This document shows, one piece after another, positions 1-11,665 of a DNA stretch of 64,000 nucleotides; positions within the stretch are counted from its first letter, which is position 1, and the number at the start of each line of letters is the position of its first letter. The notes under the pieces were generated by a model that was not told where the DNA came from, did no database searches, and was given only the letters and a program-made list of their open reading frames with translations. The DNA is taken from positions 59,962-123,961 of the forward strand of contig WHUX01000161.1 of the NCBI GenBank assembly GCA_015179025.1. The letters run 5' to 3'. This DNA is from Terfezia claveryi. Taxonomy: Eukaryota; Ascomycota; Pezizomycetes; Pezizales; Pezizaceae. The position numbers and the translations under genes were made by a program.

Positions 1-2
1 CA

Positions 3-440
3 GAAAACAAAGACTTGAAAACTGCTATGAGGCTTCCAAGGCTATGGGGGTCAGCTAGAATAACAGGATTTACTTTTGATATAGTAGATAATGAAGAAGT
101 GAAGAGGATCATCACTATGGGGGTAATGTGGGAAGGCAAGTAGAGAAGGGTCTCATACTTTGAGCGAACTCCACTCCAGGCCTCGAAAACATCACCCCTA
201 AAGTCAGAAATAGGACTGGGACATCTCCAGAATATCAAGTGCTATAACTGTAGAGGAGTAGAGCATATGAAGAAGGACTACAGTTCAGTCGGTAGGGCCA
301 CTACTAGCAAGACTAGCAAAAGGACAAAGATGGGGATTCCGAGTTCAAAGAAGAAATAGAAGAGAGTTGATAAGGAGGGGTACATAATAGTGGGAGAACA
401 GGTTAGATCCGATGTAGAAAGGGGGGAGGCAAGCAGGCTC
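3..440 (+). pseudogene. LINE-A ORF1 C-terminal part with zinc knuckle
   Basis: One frame (starting at base 3) reads through a Tad1-type ORF1 C-terminus. At about 237-285 it gives CYNC-RGVE-H-MKKD-Y, a CX2CX4HX4C knuckle whose last Cys is Tyr (TGC to TAC). Such knuckles bind nucleic acid in the LINE ribonucleoprotein. A stop at about 141 is a probable TGG or CAG to TAG change. The coding signal fades into the endonuclease region beyond about 440. Confidence 0.7.
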
Positions 441-565
441 CTTGAGAGGCCAAGCCACCAATAAAGACCTCCAGGTCATATACCAGAATGTGAGGGGCAG
501 CCACCTGAATACCCATGCATTCCCGGAGTAGTATAGGAAAGAGGAGGTAGAGGTAGCATTTGTGC

Positions 566-811
566 ATCAGTAAGAAAAAAGTCACATTGAGACATCAGGT
601 AGTGTCTCTAGGAGATAGGATTGTTTTTTATGTCTTTTGTGTCTTTTGTGTCTCCTGGGTGTCTCCTGGGTGTCTCCTATGTATCTCCTAGTATCTCCTA
701 GTGTCTCCAGAAGATACTGGGAGACATTCTGCCAATCATGGAGATACATCTTGTCTCCAGTGGCATTACTGTCTCTAGAGACACTAGAGACAAACTATTT
801 TCTTTCCTGAT
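566..811. mobile_element. MITE-A copy 1 (246 bp, GTCTCC-rich TIR element)
   Basis: Short non-coding element with imperfect terminal inverted repeats, ATCAGTAAGAAAA at the left and TTTTCTTTCCTGAT at the right. The interior is a string of GTGTCTCC / GGAGACAC half-palindromes able to fold into several hairpins, including one around GTCTCTAGAGAC. Three other copies at 11347-11592, 22183-22424 and 32392-32637 share the ends and the CTGCCAATC(G/A)TGGAGA core. This copy interrupts the endonuclease region of LINE-A. No ORF. Superfamily not recognised. Confidence 0.85.
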
Positions 812-3800
812 ATGGAAGAGGCATAGATCGATAAAGAGAGAAAGGGAAGCCAAGGGCACCCCTCCTTTGTTTTAGGGAGCACTGTTAAGAAGGGGAGAAG
901 GGTCATGGTATACTGGCGAAAACACTTATCAGACGAGGTTAGTGTCAAGTTGGAGGAAGACAACCTAGTTATAGTTAGTACTTTTAGTAAGAAATTAGGG
1001 GGGGTATATATATCTGGAAAATAGCAAGGGAGGAAGTGGGAGGAGTAGTTAAAGGGAGTAGATCAGAAAATGAGAGGCAGGGATGGGGATACAGCCATTA
1101 TTGGGGACTGAAATATGCACAGCTAGGCCTAGGATGTCACCTGCGAGGAAGACGGGAGAGGGAAAGTCATAGTAGACTGGCTAAGGGGGAACAGCTAGTC
1201 AATTGCAGAAGGGGATCCTGGGTGAACATGAGAAAGAACCAGGAATAGCAGAATAGAAAGAAGCAGAATCGACCTTTTCTTAAGCAGAGGCAGGAAGTAG
1301 GGGGAGGTCAGAAAAGAGAAGCTCACATCTGACTACTGGACTTTAATTGGCGAAATACTATAGGGTAGAAATAAAGGAAACGCAAAGGCAGAAAGAAGTG
1401 CAGTTGACTGGGAAGGTCTAGAGAAGGAAATAGATGATATCGTAGAGGTAGGGGCAGAAGTAGAAGAGAGGTGAGCTTGAGGATTGGAGGGCACATCTTC
1501 ATATGCAAAATTAAAGAGCCTCTAGCTATGGCATATTAGAGTCGTGCGAATCACGAAGAGATCCAAGAAGTAATAGGATAAGGAGTTATTCACCCAGCTT
1601 AGGATCACCCAAAAAAGTAGGAAAGAGAGGCTGGGAGGTGAGATAAGCCAAGAGAGGTGGGTCAAGAGGTAGAAAGCTGAGAAAGAGAAGCTTAGAGCAT
1701 TAATTCGAGAGAAAAAGAAAGAGTGCTGGTGAACCTTCTATAAGGAACATGGAGAAAAAGCCCCCTAGGAGATTGTTAAGTGGGCGAAAGACCCCTGGTA
1801 TTCTCGGGGAGCAATGGGGAGGCTGGTAGAGGACGAGGGAAAGGAGTGCAAAAATGATGAGGAAAAAGTAGCTAGCCTAATAGCTGACCACTTCAAATAG
1901 AGAGCAGAGGGCAGGCAACTTGAAGATGAACCAGATGAGGAAGAGAGGATAAGGATTCAAGGGGTCATAATGGAGGAGCTTAAAAGGGAAGTGAGAAGGG
2001 CTCTGCAAAGCACTTGCAGCAGCTTAGCACCAGGACTAGATGGGATCAGCTACAGGTTCATTAAGACAGTCCTACGTACTAGGCTAGGGGAGCAATTCTT
2101 GAAGGAAGTGGCTAGAAATCTAGTGCAAGGCAAAATCCCAACTGAATGGCAATTTAGTAAGGTAGTGATAATACTTAAGCCAGGTAAGAACTAAGGTCAG
2201 ACTAAGGGCTGAAGACTAATCAACCTCATCAATTGCATTGGCAAGCTAGGGCAGAAGGTAGTAGCAGATAGGCTCCAAAGGTCTGGCCTCCTATACAAAT
2301 ACTAGTTCAGATCAGTTAAGGAGAGGTCGGCAACTGAGGCTGTATTAAGAATAGTAACGAGAGCCCAGAGGTGCTTAGCAGTAGGAGGAGCTGCAGGGTC
2401 GGTATTTTGGGATGTAAAAGGAGGCTTCCAAAACATCAGAATGGAGGATATAATTAGGGAACTAAAGAAATCGGAGGAGAGAAGGAGATAGATTCCTTGG
2501 GTCAAAGGGTTCTTCAGGGTGAGGAAGTTCCAGCTAGAATGGGATGGTAAGGTTTACGGGAGTGGCAAGACTAACTTGGGGGCACCATAAGGCTCACTGC
2601 TATCTCCAGTCATCTTCCTAATATAGATACCTCCAATAATCAGGAAGATGGAGAAAGAAGTAAGGAAGGTCCTACCTTTTGACCATAAACTTTCCTTATA
2701 TATAGATAATCTACACCTTAATATCTGCGTCTGGGATAGAGAGACAGCACAAAATTTAGATATGAATCAGGCTCTGGTCAAAGTAGATAAGGTGATCCAC
2801 AGAGTAGCTATAGAGTACCACCTGCCTCTGGAGGACTCAAAGTACAAGAAGCTAGTCCTGAGAAATAAGAAGAGGAGAAGGAACAAAGATATGAAGTGGG
2901 TCAAGTGGGTTGGAATTATTATAGATAAGAGCCTAACCTTTAAAGAGCACTAGAAGAGCCAGATTGAGAAGGCTCAAAAGATGCTTAGACAACTAAATGG
3001 GCTAGGGAACTCCAACTGGGGCATGAGTATAAACAGTTGGAGAGCAACCTATACGGGTATGATAAGGGCAGTCGCCTTGTAGGGAGCGGAGTTGGGCTGG
3101 AGGGGCCAAAAGGACTAGAAAGAGGAGTTCAAGAAACTCCAGTACCAGGCCTTAAAGAAATACATAAATGCAACCCACGGCTCCCGCAGGGAGCTGGTAA
3201 GTCAAATCACAGGAGTGGAGTTACCTAGAATGGCTCTAGATGCAACCCAGGCTAGGCTGATGGGGAAAATGATGTGAGACCCTATGGCACTAGGGGATCT
3301 TTAGTTGAAGGAGGGAAGGGGAGGAAGAAATGTGGAAGCTGGCAGAGATTGGGACTACTTCGGAGAACCTTTCCCACTGATAGATGGCTTCACCTTAGTC
3401 ATGTCAGCTATCTGCAGTAAGGCGGGGCTATTAAAAGAGGAGGGAAATAAGAAGATAAGTCTGGAGGGGGACGTCCTGAAAGTGGATATCCCCCTAGTAG
3501 ATCTTGGACTTACAAGGGATTCACCAGTTAATCAATGAGTGGGAAGGATTGAGAAGGTGAAGGAAGATGCTGCAATTATATACACCGATGGCAGCATGAG
3601 CAAGGAAAGAAAAGTGGGAGGAGGTTGATACTCGGAAGGGGAGCAGGTGCAGGGGAAGGTGGGGCTAGGCCATCTGTGCATGGTATAGGATGGAGAGATA
3701 GCGGGGATCAGGAAAGCAGTTATAGAGTCACCTCCGGGGTGGAAGATCCTTATCCTTGCAGACTCCCAAGCGGTGATAGCGGCCCTGAGAAAGGCTGGGC

Positions 3801-4400
3801 AAAGGGGAAAAGGTAGAATGGCAGACCTTAAGGATGCTATTCGAGGGATTAGAGAAAGACAGGGGAGGCTGGGGTCAGGGGCGGTCAAGCTAGGCTGGGT
3901 GAAGGCACATATCGGCATTCCTGGTAATGAATGTGCAAACATGCTAGCTAAGAAGGGGGCAGAGGAACCAGACCCAGAAGAACCCTAGATCATGGAGGGG
4001 GGGCTTAAGCAGGAGTAGAGAAGGAAATGGGAGGCAGAAAGAAGGGTGATGGGAGCTGGGATGGGAAGGGTGGTGGGCTGAAATAGAAATGCTTGAGTGA
4101 ATTACATTCACTGCCATACAGGGAAGGGCAATCTCTAATCCTGGCGGGCAAAGCTAGATGATACGGTCGATCCCACATGCTGCACGTGTGGCCGGCATGC
4201 GGAAACGGGCAGGCATGTTGCCCTGGTCTGCCCGCGGGGGAGGAGATTGGCAGGAGATGAGGGAACTGGGAAGAGATGGACGAATGAGGGAAATGGCTCA
4301 AGAAGGTAAGAGACGGGGGGAGGGAAACCACTGTCGATCTTGTAGAGACTTTCTTCTCCAATCTCGACTTGAGATGAGCATCGGCTCATGAGAAGGGGAG
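812..4400 (+). pseudogene. LINE-A pol remnant: endonuclease, RT, RNase H, CCHC
   Basis: Degraded pol. Endonuclease traces include a GDxNMHS-like motif near 1110 and SRIDL near 1265. Reverse transcriptase runs about 1960-3010: PGLDGISYRFIK at 2030-2070, GAP(stop)GSLLSP near 2580 where GAPQGS is expected (CAA to TAA), and LYIDN near 2700 where the catalytic YxDD is expected (second Asp now Asn). RNase H: IYTDGS near 3580, then LGWVKAHIGIPGNECAN at 3890-3940. A CX2C...HX4C motif (CTCGRHAETGRHVALVC) at 4180-4230 is typical of Tad1 C-termini. Loss of the catalytic Asp plus many stops make it non-functional. Confidence 0.85.
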
Positions 4401-4519
4401 GGCTGGCAGGGGGCGTGGTGGGGGAGGTTTTAAAACTGCGGAGAAAAGGCCGGATAGCGGGCGTGGGGGAGGAAGGGGGGTCTTTTCGTCTTTCCTTGGT
4501 TCGGGAGGCAGGGCGTTCA

Positions 4520-4635
4520 TGCAGCCCATCGTCTCGTGGGCGTACCGAGTCTTCTAAGATGAGGGAACGAGACCGTCTCATAGCCTTAGGCTTCACAGAC
4601 GTACAGACTCCAAAAAAAAAAAAAAAAAAAAAAAA
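4520..4635 (+). repeat. LINE-A 3' terminal repeat and A-run
   Basis: Conserved 3' tail containing GAACG(A/G)G(A/G)CCGTCTCATAG and CAGACGTACAGACT(C/T)C before a 24-base A-run. The same tail sits at the 3' end of the insertions at 10681-11060 and 27155-29088, so it is probably the signal recognised for target-primed reverse transcription. Confidence 0.85.
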
Positions 4636-5524
4636 CTGAATATGAGATAGAACATGGAAAACCTCAGGTTTTGTATCAGATTCAGTACTGTCGGAATCAT
4701 CAGATCCAGTGCCAGAGTAATAAGTAATTCCCCCCCCAAAAAAAAAGAAAGATCGGAGTCGGTGACTCAGTGCGTGTAGGATGATATGATGTATGTAAAT
4801 GAGCATGTATTTTCTAAGTCTATCTCGAGTCCTGCCAAGCCTCGAGCCAAGCCCGACATATCTATGCATGAGTAATGCATGTATGCAGCAATGTGGTAAC
4901 TACATACAGAGCTCAACGCCTTTGGATTAGAAAACCCAGACGGCTGCTTGTTATAGCCTTTACATTTTGTCACAGATCCCTATTGTTGTCCAGCAATTAT
5001 TTCTCTATCTGATGTAATTGCAATTCTGTTTGGTCTTGGTTGTTTCATTATTCTATAGATAAAGATTATTGATTTTTTATTTATTTATTTTTGGTAAAGG
5101 CGACGTTGAATTTGACCAGCAACTACGGTTTTCATGGCTAGTGCGTGCGAGAATATTCTACCTTCCACAACATCTTTCTCCATACCCATAGCAAATCCGT
5201 CCCGACCTTAGGACAGCGTAAGTACTTTCTTATACATTATTACTTTCTTGTCCGCGAGATTTTACGGTATGTGCCGTGCCAGCTGCGAGAACAGTTTGTT
5301 GACTCACTGTTGGCCCGGGTACCTCCCGGCCCTTCGGGAGAACACGGGAGCATATAATAACCCAAGTAAGTAAATTTGATATGTAGTAGTTACAATGTGA
5401 AATAAAGCACGCAATGGAATACAAAGTGGGGGTAAAGTACGAACTGTGATTGGACATTAAGCAGAAGGGCCGGCAAAATGTATTGTGTCCTCCTTGATGG
5501 GGATGAACTGGATCGAGATTTGTT
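4636..5524. other. No gene recognised
   Basis: Low-complexity AT-rich stretches and a C-run/A-run at 4730-4746. Short open frames occur on both strands without recognisable domains. It joins LINE-A to the Cys-rich fragment at 5525-5761 and may be diverged sequence of that element. Confidence 0.4.
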
Positions 5525-5761
5525 TCATATGACATTTATAGAATGACATCGGGTAGTACATTCCCGGCTCAAACGCAAACAGGAATAGGGGCAGGTTTGA
5601 CATTTGCCTTTACATTTACATGTAGTTTCAGGCTGAGTTAATGTACTTAAGGAAGCAGCCTCTCTTATATTGCCGCATAGGACTAACAAGTATATATAAA
5701 ATAAATAAAATAAAATAAAAAAAAAAACATTATGTATAATTTGGCGAGAGCTGTAGTTCAC
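5525..5761 (-). pseudogene. KRBA2-like integrase remnant, Cys-rich tail only
   Basis: On the minus strand a short frame reads CKCKGKCQT...CTTRCHS, the same cysteine-rich tail as in the larger fragment at 11666-12335. Upstream residues align only loosely. Such CxCxxxC...C tails end a family of rve-integrase-type transposon proteins known in animals as KRBA2/SCAND3-like. Only the tail can be recognised here, so this is a relic. Confidence 0.5.
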
Positions 5762-5829
5762 GAGTTGGATATAGCGGTTCAGTATGCCATGGAGCGTTAG
5801 CAGCTAATATCGATCGGGATGACGTTTAA

Positions 5830-6154
5830 GGATGATCTCACAGAACAGCCTAGGTGCATTGTATGCGAATAGGTGAGCGGTGAGAGCCGTGAGTCCAACG
5901 AAGGAAGATACGAATGTGGAAGAACGGTCGAGAAGCACAGTGAATGAGCAAATAGCTTTGTATTGAGCAGCTATGAGATAGATTGATCTCCTGAGAGATA
6001 TCCCAGTAAGGTGGGAATTACACAGCTATATATACATGAATGAACGTACATGTGAGTTCATGTGTGAGTTCATGTGGAAGATCACATGAAGGTTGAGCCG
6101 TGCGAAGGTTAAGCTAATAGGTATGGGCTGGAATGACACGAGCAACCTTCTAAC
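5830..6154 (-). repeat. Copia-1 3' LTR (partial)
   Basis: Lies directly downstream (minus strand) of the Copia-1 pol. The boundary at 6154 has the minus-strand sequence TGTTAGAAGG preceded by a purine tract (GAGGAGGG), as at the Copia-3 LTR (51189/51190). It shares the CTATATATACATGAATGAAC segment with the Copia-3 LTR. The outer end is not sharply defined and no partner LTR survives. Confidence 0.6.
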
Positions 6155-6293
6155 ACCCCTCCTCAGCGCATACCAGCCCCTCCTACGCTGATGTAGGTAA
6201 TCAAGTCAGCCTCATTAAAAAACCTATAAAAAACCATGCGAAGATGGAAAAGAAATAATACATAGGTAAAAGAGTACTGAGATTGAATTGTGG

Positions 6294-8785
6294 TCATGAT
6301 TTGCCTAGGACAATATCTCTTAGCATGCAGAGTCTTGGACGTGGTAATGCTTTGGTGCATAAATCGGCTAAGTTATCATGAGTTGGAATGTGAAGAACAG
6401 TGATTTTCCCAGTTTCCACTAGATCTCGCACATGATGATATGCAACATCGATGTGTTTGCTTTTATCACTGATTCGAGGATTGGAAGTCAGATCGATAGT
6501 ACCATCATTGTCAGTATTTAACGCAGCTGGTGCGTAAATTCTGAGCTCTTCCATGGCAAGCAGTAGCCACACATGATGCTTGGCGGTTGTAGACAGAGCG
6601 ATGTATTCAGCTTCGACAGTAGATGTAGCTGTACATCGTTGTTTAATAGCTCGCTAGCAGATGGTGTTAGTAGCTATTTGGAATATGTAGCCCGTAGTAG
6701 ATTTTCGGTCGGATCGGTCACCTGCATAATCCGCATCTGAATAGCCAGCCAAGTGTATATGTTCTGAATTACGCATGCCTTTGGCATAGCCAGATAACTT
6801 AATAGTGGAACACTTGTGATAGGTAAGCTTCAGGTTGCGAGTTCCTTTAAGGTATCGCAGCACTTGTTTCAGTGCCCCCATATGAGCTGTTGTAGGCTTG
6901 GATGCGAACTGGGAAAGGGCCGAGACTGTAAATGCCAGGTCAGGTCTAGTTCCTATGACAAGGTACATAAGAGAGCCAATTATCTGTTGGTATAGGGAAA
7001 CATCAGCAAGATCATCTTCTTCATTTGCCTTAACCAGTTTATGGTGAGGATTGAGTGGAAGAGTAATTGAGTTGCATGTGTCTATCCCAAATTTCGCCAG
7101 TAATTGGTCTATATATGCTTGTTGTGATAGGGAAACCGAATTCTGCTGCCATTCTATTTGTATACCAAGTAACCAATTTAGAGAACCCATATCACTAAGA
7201 TCGAATTCACTCTTAAGTGATTGTTGTAGTTCGTGTCTAAATGGACTGGCACCAAATATAGTAATATCATTAACATATATAGCAATAATGATATTATGAG
7301 TGCAATGGATTAAGACACAGGGGTCGAAATTCACTTGCTTGTAGCCAAGTGGTATAAGAAAGCCTGTCAACCTTCCGTACCACTGTCTAGGGATTTGTTT
7401 TAGTCCATATATAGATCTTTTGAGCCGAGCGCAGGAATTAGGTTGATCATCGAAATAGCCAGGAGGTAGAAGCATATATACTTCTTCTTTAAGATAACCG
7501 TATAGAAAAGCACCTTTGATATCCAACTAGTCTGGCCTAGGCCAGTTTGAACATATTGATAAAGCAATAAGTAAGCGAAGAGAGTCGTATCTAACTACTG
7601 GGGAGAAGACCTCATCGAAGTCAGTGCCGGGTTGTTGAGAAAAACCTTGTGCTACTAGCCTTGCTTTGTACCGGCTGATATTTCTGGCTGCATCTTTTTT
7701 TACTTTGTATACCCATTTGGAGCCGACAATGTTGCGGTTTGGTGGCTTGGGCACTATTTCCCAAACGCCTTGATCTGCTAATACTTTGAGTTCTGCCTCC
7801 ATGGCTGCAAACCATTTGGAGCTTCAGGGCCAGTTGTGGCTTGCTTGAATGTTTTAGGCTCTTTAGTGATATCGGCTGCAAGGAAAGCTAGCTCGAAATT
7901 AATTCCCTTTGGAAGCTCAGTGGGATCGGAAGGCTGAGATGAAGAGACATTTTGAGCTATAATAGCTATTTTCGGCTTTTTCCTAGGTCTTAAGTCGTAG
8001 TTCGACCTGGTAGGAGGTAGACTTGTAGGAAGTGGTAAATTTGCGGGTAAGCTCTCTTGTACTTTCGGTTGTACACTGGAGCTGGAGGGTACGTTCACTG
8101 GTGAGCTCGCTTGTTGGCTTGCTGGTACGCTCGCCGGTAAGCTCGCTGGTACGCTCGCTGGTAAGCTCGCTGGTAAGAAGAAGCAAAGAGCCGCTCTTAT
8201 TGTCTTAATATGCTTGCTCCTGTTCAGCTGAATTCTATATATAGAGGTGCTGTCTGTATAGCCAACAAATATTGCACTTTCTGCCCGTAGATATAGTTTG
8301 CTGCCACTAGGTCTGTTTTCCTCGTAGATGTGGACAAAGCAATGCTGTCCAAAGGGTTGTAAGTGTCTAATTGATGGCTTTGCCTTATAGAGGACTTCAT
8401 ATGGGGTTTTGCCTTGCAAATGCTTATGCGGCAGACGGTTTTTCAAATAGACTGCGGTTGAGCATGCTTCTGCCCATAATCTCTTGTTGGAGATATAGGT
8501 GAGCATACCTCTGACCATTGTCTGTATTGACCGGTTATACCTTTCAGCAACACCATTGGATTCGTGGGAATAAGGTAGTGTCCTTATATGCCATATTCCA
8601 TGTTGTTTGAAGTAGGTATCTACTTTAGTATACTCCCCGCCATTGTCAGTTGAAACTGATAATACAGTGGTATTGAACTGTTTCTGGATGAATGAGATAA
8701 AGTCAATAATCACTTGATATGCATCCGACTTTGCTTTTAAGTAATACATCCATGACATGCGGGTAAGGTCGTCCTATATGTTCTT
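6294..8785 (-). pseudogene. Copia-1 pol: integrase, RT, RNase H (truncated)
   Basis: Minus-strand Ty1/Copia pol. The integrase core starts mid-domain (TFIDDLTRM, STDNGGEY, SHESNGVAERYNR at 8785-8500). Then come a PAS-rich linker (8200-8080), RT (GSKWVYKVK, LDIKGAFLYGYL, YVNDITIFGAS where the usual YVDD is YVND) and RNase H (GYSDADYAGDRSDRKST, DNLADLCTK). It has a stop at PD(stop)LDIKGA (CAG to TAG, about 7530), frameshifts near 7800 and a break near 6655. gag, protease and the 5' LTR are missing because the sequence switches to an inverted copy at about 8780. Confidence 0.9.
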
Positions 8786-11177
8786 ACTCTAAATCATAGC
8801 TTATTTGCTTGGAACGCCATCAAATATAAAGCAGTACTGGTTGCAAGAGACAACGATATTCATATATTCAACAAGAACAATCTAACATCGCCGATATTGG
8901 TTGCGGATATAATGAATAAGTTGCCTTAGATACGCGAAAGTACACTGACTCCGCAAACTCATATAAGCCATATGAGCAACTTGCAAGCCCATATTGGCCT
9001 TATGACTCCGCAAACTCATATACGCTATGTGAGCAACTCGCAAGCCCATATTGGCCTTATGAGCTCCTCCGACCTGCCAAATTCATATATACACTAGCAT
9101 ACAGCGCTAGGGCATATAGCCAAACTCGACCCAATGGTATATTCAGATGGCGAACTCCTACCTAAGACACCGTCTAAGTTCGTATGCCATGCATGTATTC
9201 TCTCAAAATCTACAAATAAAACACCCTCCGCTCTTTCCGACGTCCGCTCTTCTAGACCTTTCGAGCTCATTCATAGTGACCTAAGCGGAAAACAGCCTAC
9301 ACCATCCTATGGTAACTCTCTATACTATATCACCTTCATAGACGACCTTACCCGCATATCATGGATGTATTACTTAAAAGCAAAGTCGGATGCATATCAA
9401 GTGATTATTGACTTTATCTCGTTCATCTAGAGACAGTTCAATACCACTGTATTATCAGTTTCAACTGACAATGGCGGGGAGTACACTAAAGTAGATACCT
9501 ACTTCAAACAACATGGAATACGGCATATAAGGACACCACCTTATTCCCACGAATCTAATGGTGTTGCTGAAAGGTATAACCGGTCAATACAGACAATGGT
9601 CAGAGGTATGCTCACCTATATCTCCGACAAGAGATTATGGGCAGAAGCATGCTCAACCGCAGTCTATTTGAAAAACCGTCTGCCGCATAAGCATTTGCAA
9701 GGCAAAACCCCATATGAAGTCCTCTATAAGGCAAAGCCATCAATTAGACACTTACAACCCTTTGGACAGCATTGCTTTGTCCACATCTACGAGGAAAACA
9801 GACCTAGTGGCAGCAACTATCTTCCGGGCAGAAAGTGCAATATTTGTTGGCTATACAGACAGCACCTCTATATATAGAATTCAGCTGAACAGCAGCAAGC
9901 ATATTAAGACAATAAGAGCGGCTCTTTGCTTTTTCTTACCACCGAGCTTACTAGTGAATGTACCCTCGAGCTCCAGCATACAACCAAGCTTACCAGCGAA
10001 CATACAAGCGACCTTACCAGCGAACATACCCTCGAGCTCCAGCATACAACTAAGCTTACCAGCGAACATTCAAGCGACTTAACCAGCGAACGTACAAGCG
10101 AGCTTACCCACAAATTTACCACTTCCCACAAGTTTACCTCCTACTAGGTTGAACTATGACTTAAGACCTAGACAAAAGGCGAAAATAGCTATTACTTATA
10201 GCTCAAAATGTCTCTCATCTCAGCCTTCCGATCCCACTGAGCTTCCAAAGGGAATTAATTTTGAGCTAGCTTTCCTTGCAGCTGATATCACTAAAGAGCC
10301 TAAAACATTCAAGCAAGCCACAACTGGCCCTGAAGCTCCAAAATGTATTGCGGCCATGGAGGCAGAACTCAAAGTATTAGCAGATCAGAGCGTTTAGGAA
10401 ATAGTGCCCAAGCCACCAAACTACAATATTGTCAGCTCCAAATGGGTATACAAAGTAAAAAGAGATGCAGCCGGAAATATCAGCCGCTATAAAGCAAGGC
10501 TAGTAGCACCAGGTTTTTCTCAACAACCCAGCACTGACTTCAATAAGGTTTTCTCCCCAGTGGTTAGATATGACTCTCTTCGCTTACTTATTGCTTTATT
10601 AATATGCTCAAACTGGCCTAAGCCAGATCAGCTGGATATCAAAGGTGCTTTTCTATATGGTTATCTTAATGAAGAAGTATGGGGAATTGGGAGGACATGG
10701 ACGATAGGAAGAGGTGGATGAGGAAGGTGAAAGATGGGGGGAGGTATATACGGTAGACTTGGTGGAGACGTTTTTCTCTAACCTAGATCTTACCTGAGAG
10801 GAGGAGTGATAGGAGAGTAACTCTTTCTGGGGAAGGGCCGGTAGGGGCGTGGCGGCGGAGGCTTGTTATCTTCAGGGGACGGGCTGTTAGGAGCGTGGCG
10901 GTGGTTGTAGGGGTATTTTCCTAATTCCTAGGGTTGGGAGGCAGGGTGTTTAAGCAACTTGTTGTTCCGTGAGAAACCAAACCTTCAAAGGGGCGGAACG
11001 GGGCCGTCTCATAGCCTTAGACTTCATAGATGTATAGACTTCAAAAAAAAAAAAAAAAAATGAAGAAGTATATATGCTTCTACCTCCAGGCTATTTCGAT
11101 GATCAACCTAATTCCTGTGCTCGGCTAAAAAGATCTATATATGGACTGAAATAAAGCCCTAGACAGTGGTACGGAAG
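8779..11177 (+). pseudogene. Copia-2 pol fragment, plus strand, fused head-to-head to Copia-1
   Basis: Plus-strand copy of the same Copia family, entered at the protease/pre-integrase junction (LYVLTLNHSLFAW at 8782). It carries a QTHI..MSN..AHIGLM repeat region (8950-9070), the integrase zinc finger region ending CHACILSKS (9187), the integrase core (LIHSDLSGK, TFIDDLTRI, STDNGGEY, ESNGVAERYNR), a PAS/SSS-rich linker (9940-10140), then RT to LDIKGAFLYGYLNEEV at 10677. RT resumes at 11061 after a LINE-A tail insertion and stops at 11177 (IYGLK...PRQWYGR). Stops at 9430 (CAG to TAG) and 10397. Not functional. Confidence 0.9.
10681..11060 (+). mobile_element. 5'-truncated LINE-A insertion with target-site duplication
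   Basis: 380 bp with the LINE-A 3' tail and an 18-base A-run, inserted into the Copia-2 RT. The target duplication TGAAGAAGTAT is at 10670-10680 and again at 11061-11071. Removing the insert restores the RT frame (GYLNEEVYMLLPPGYFDDQPN type). Shows that the LINE-A machinery moved after the Copia copy was in place. Confidence 0.93.
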
Positions 11178-11346
11178 AGGGCTAGCCTACGCATGAATAT
11201 TGACCTGCCCGGGAATGCAAAATATAAATTCCTCCAGAGGCCAGATCATGGGTTGGCCTCCCCGGGAATGTGATTACCAAATGTAGTAAATTAGTGAGAG
11301 TACATACAAGATGAAAATACATTAGCGCTGACGAACATGAATTATC
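11178..11346. other. No gene recognised
   Basis: Short spacer with CCCGGGAATG motifs (11207, 11260). The motif AAATACATNANNGCT..CGAACATGAAT at 11318-11343 recurs at 11612-11640 and 11655-11682, on the far side of the MITE-A copy. Confidence 0.4.
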
Positions 11347-11592
11347 ATCAGGAAAGAAAATAGTTTGTCTCTAGTGTCTCTAGAGACAGTATTGCCACTG
11401 GAGACAAGGTATGTCTCCACGATTGGCAGAATGTCTCCCAGTGTCTCCAGGAGACATTGGAAGACACTGGGAGACATATAGGAGACACTCAGGAGACACC
11501 TAGGAGACATAAAAGACACAAAAGATACTAGAGACAACCTTGTCTCCTAGAGACACCACCTGGCGTCCCGATGCCACTTTTTTCTTGCTGAT
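11347..11592. mobile_element. MITE-A copy 2
   Basis: Reverse orientation relative to copies 1 and 4. Ends ATCAGGAAAGAAAA and TTTTTTCTTGCTGAT. It keeps the conserved GCCACTGGAGACAAGG core and the multi-hairpin GTCTCC interior. Inserted in the spacer next to the KRBA2-like remnant. Confidence 0.85.
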
Positions 11593-11665
11593 GATCTGCA
11601 ATAGTAAAATTAAATACATCAATGCTTACGAAACATGAATCGTCCTCAACAGTAAATAAAATACA

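Larger units (their letters stand above)
1..4635 (+). mobile_element. LINE-A: Tad1-like non-LTR retrotransposon, 5' end outside window
   Basis: Degenerate non-LTR retrotransposon read left to right: end of ORF1 with a zinc knuckle, endonuclease, reverse transcriptase, RNase H, a C-terminal CCHC motif, and a 3' tail ending in an A-run at 4612-4635. Domain order and the ORF1 and RNase H types fit the fungal Tad1 clade. Its last ~110 bp recur at 10950-11060 and 28975-29088, each followed by an A-run, which defines the family's 3' end. Many in-frame stops, mostly CAG/CAA to TAG/TAA or TGG to TAG. The copy is dead. The G/A-rich + strand is a property of this family. The 5' boundary lies before the window. 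Confidence 0.88.

Noticed and set aside
566..811. MITE-A as a CRISPR-like array
   Set aside because: GTCTCC units are not regularly spaced, no unique spacers, element ends are inverted repeats, and the context is a eukaryotic retroelement.
3532..3942. Minus-strand frame of 136 codons
   Set aside because: Exactly antisense to the LINE-A RNase H; no domain of its own.
4135..4869. Minus-strand frame of 244 codons
   Set aside because: Antisense to the LINE-A 3' end, runs through its A-run as a Phe tract and has Pro/Ser/Arg-rich composition; a shadow of the LINE.
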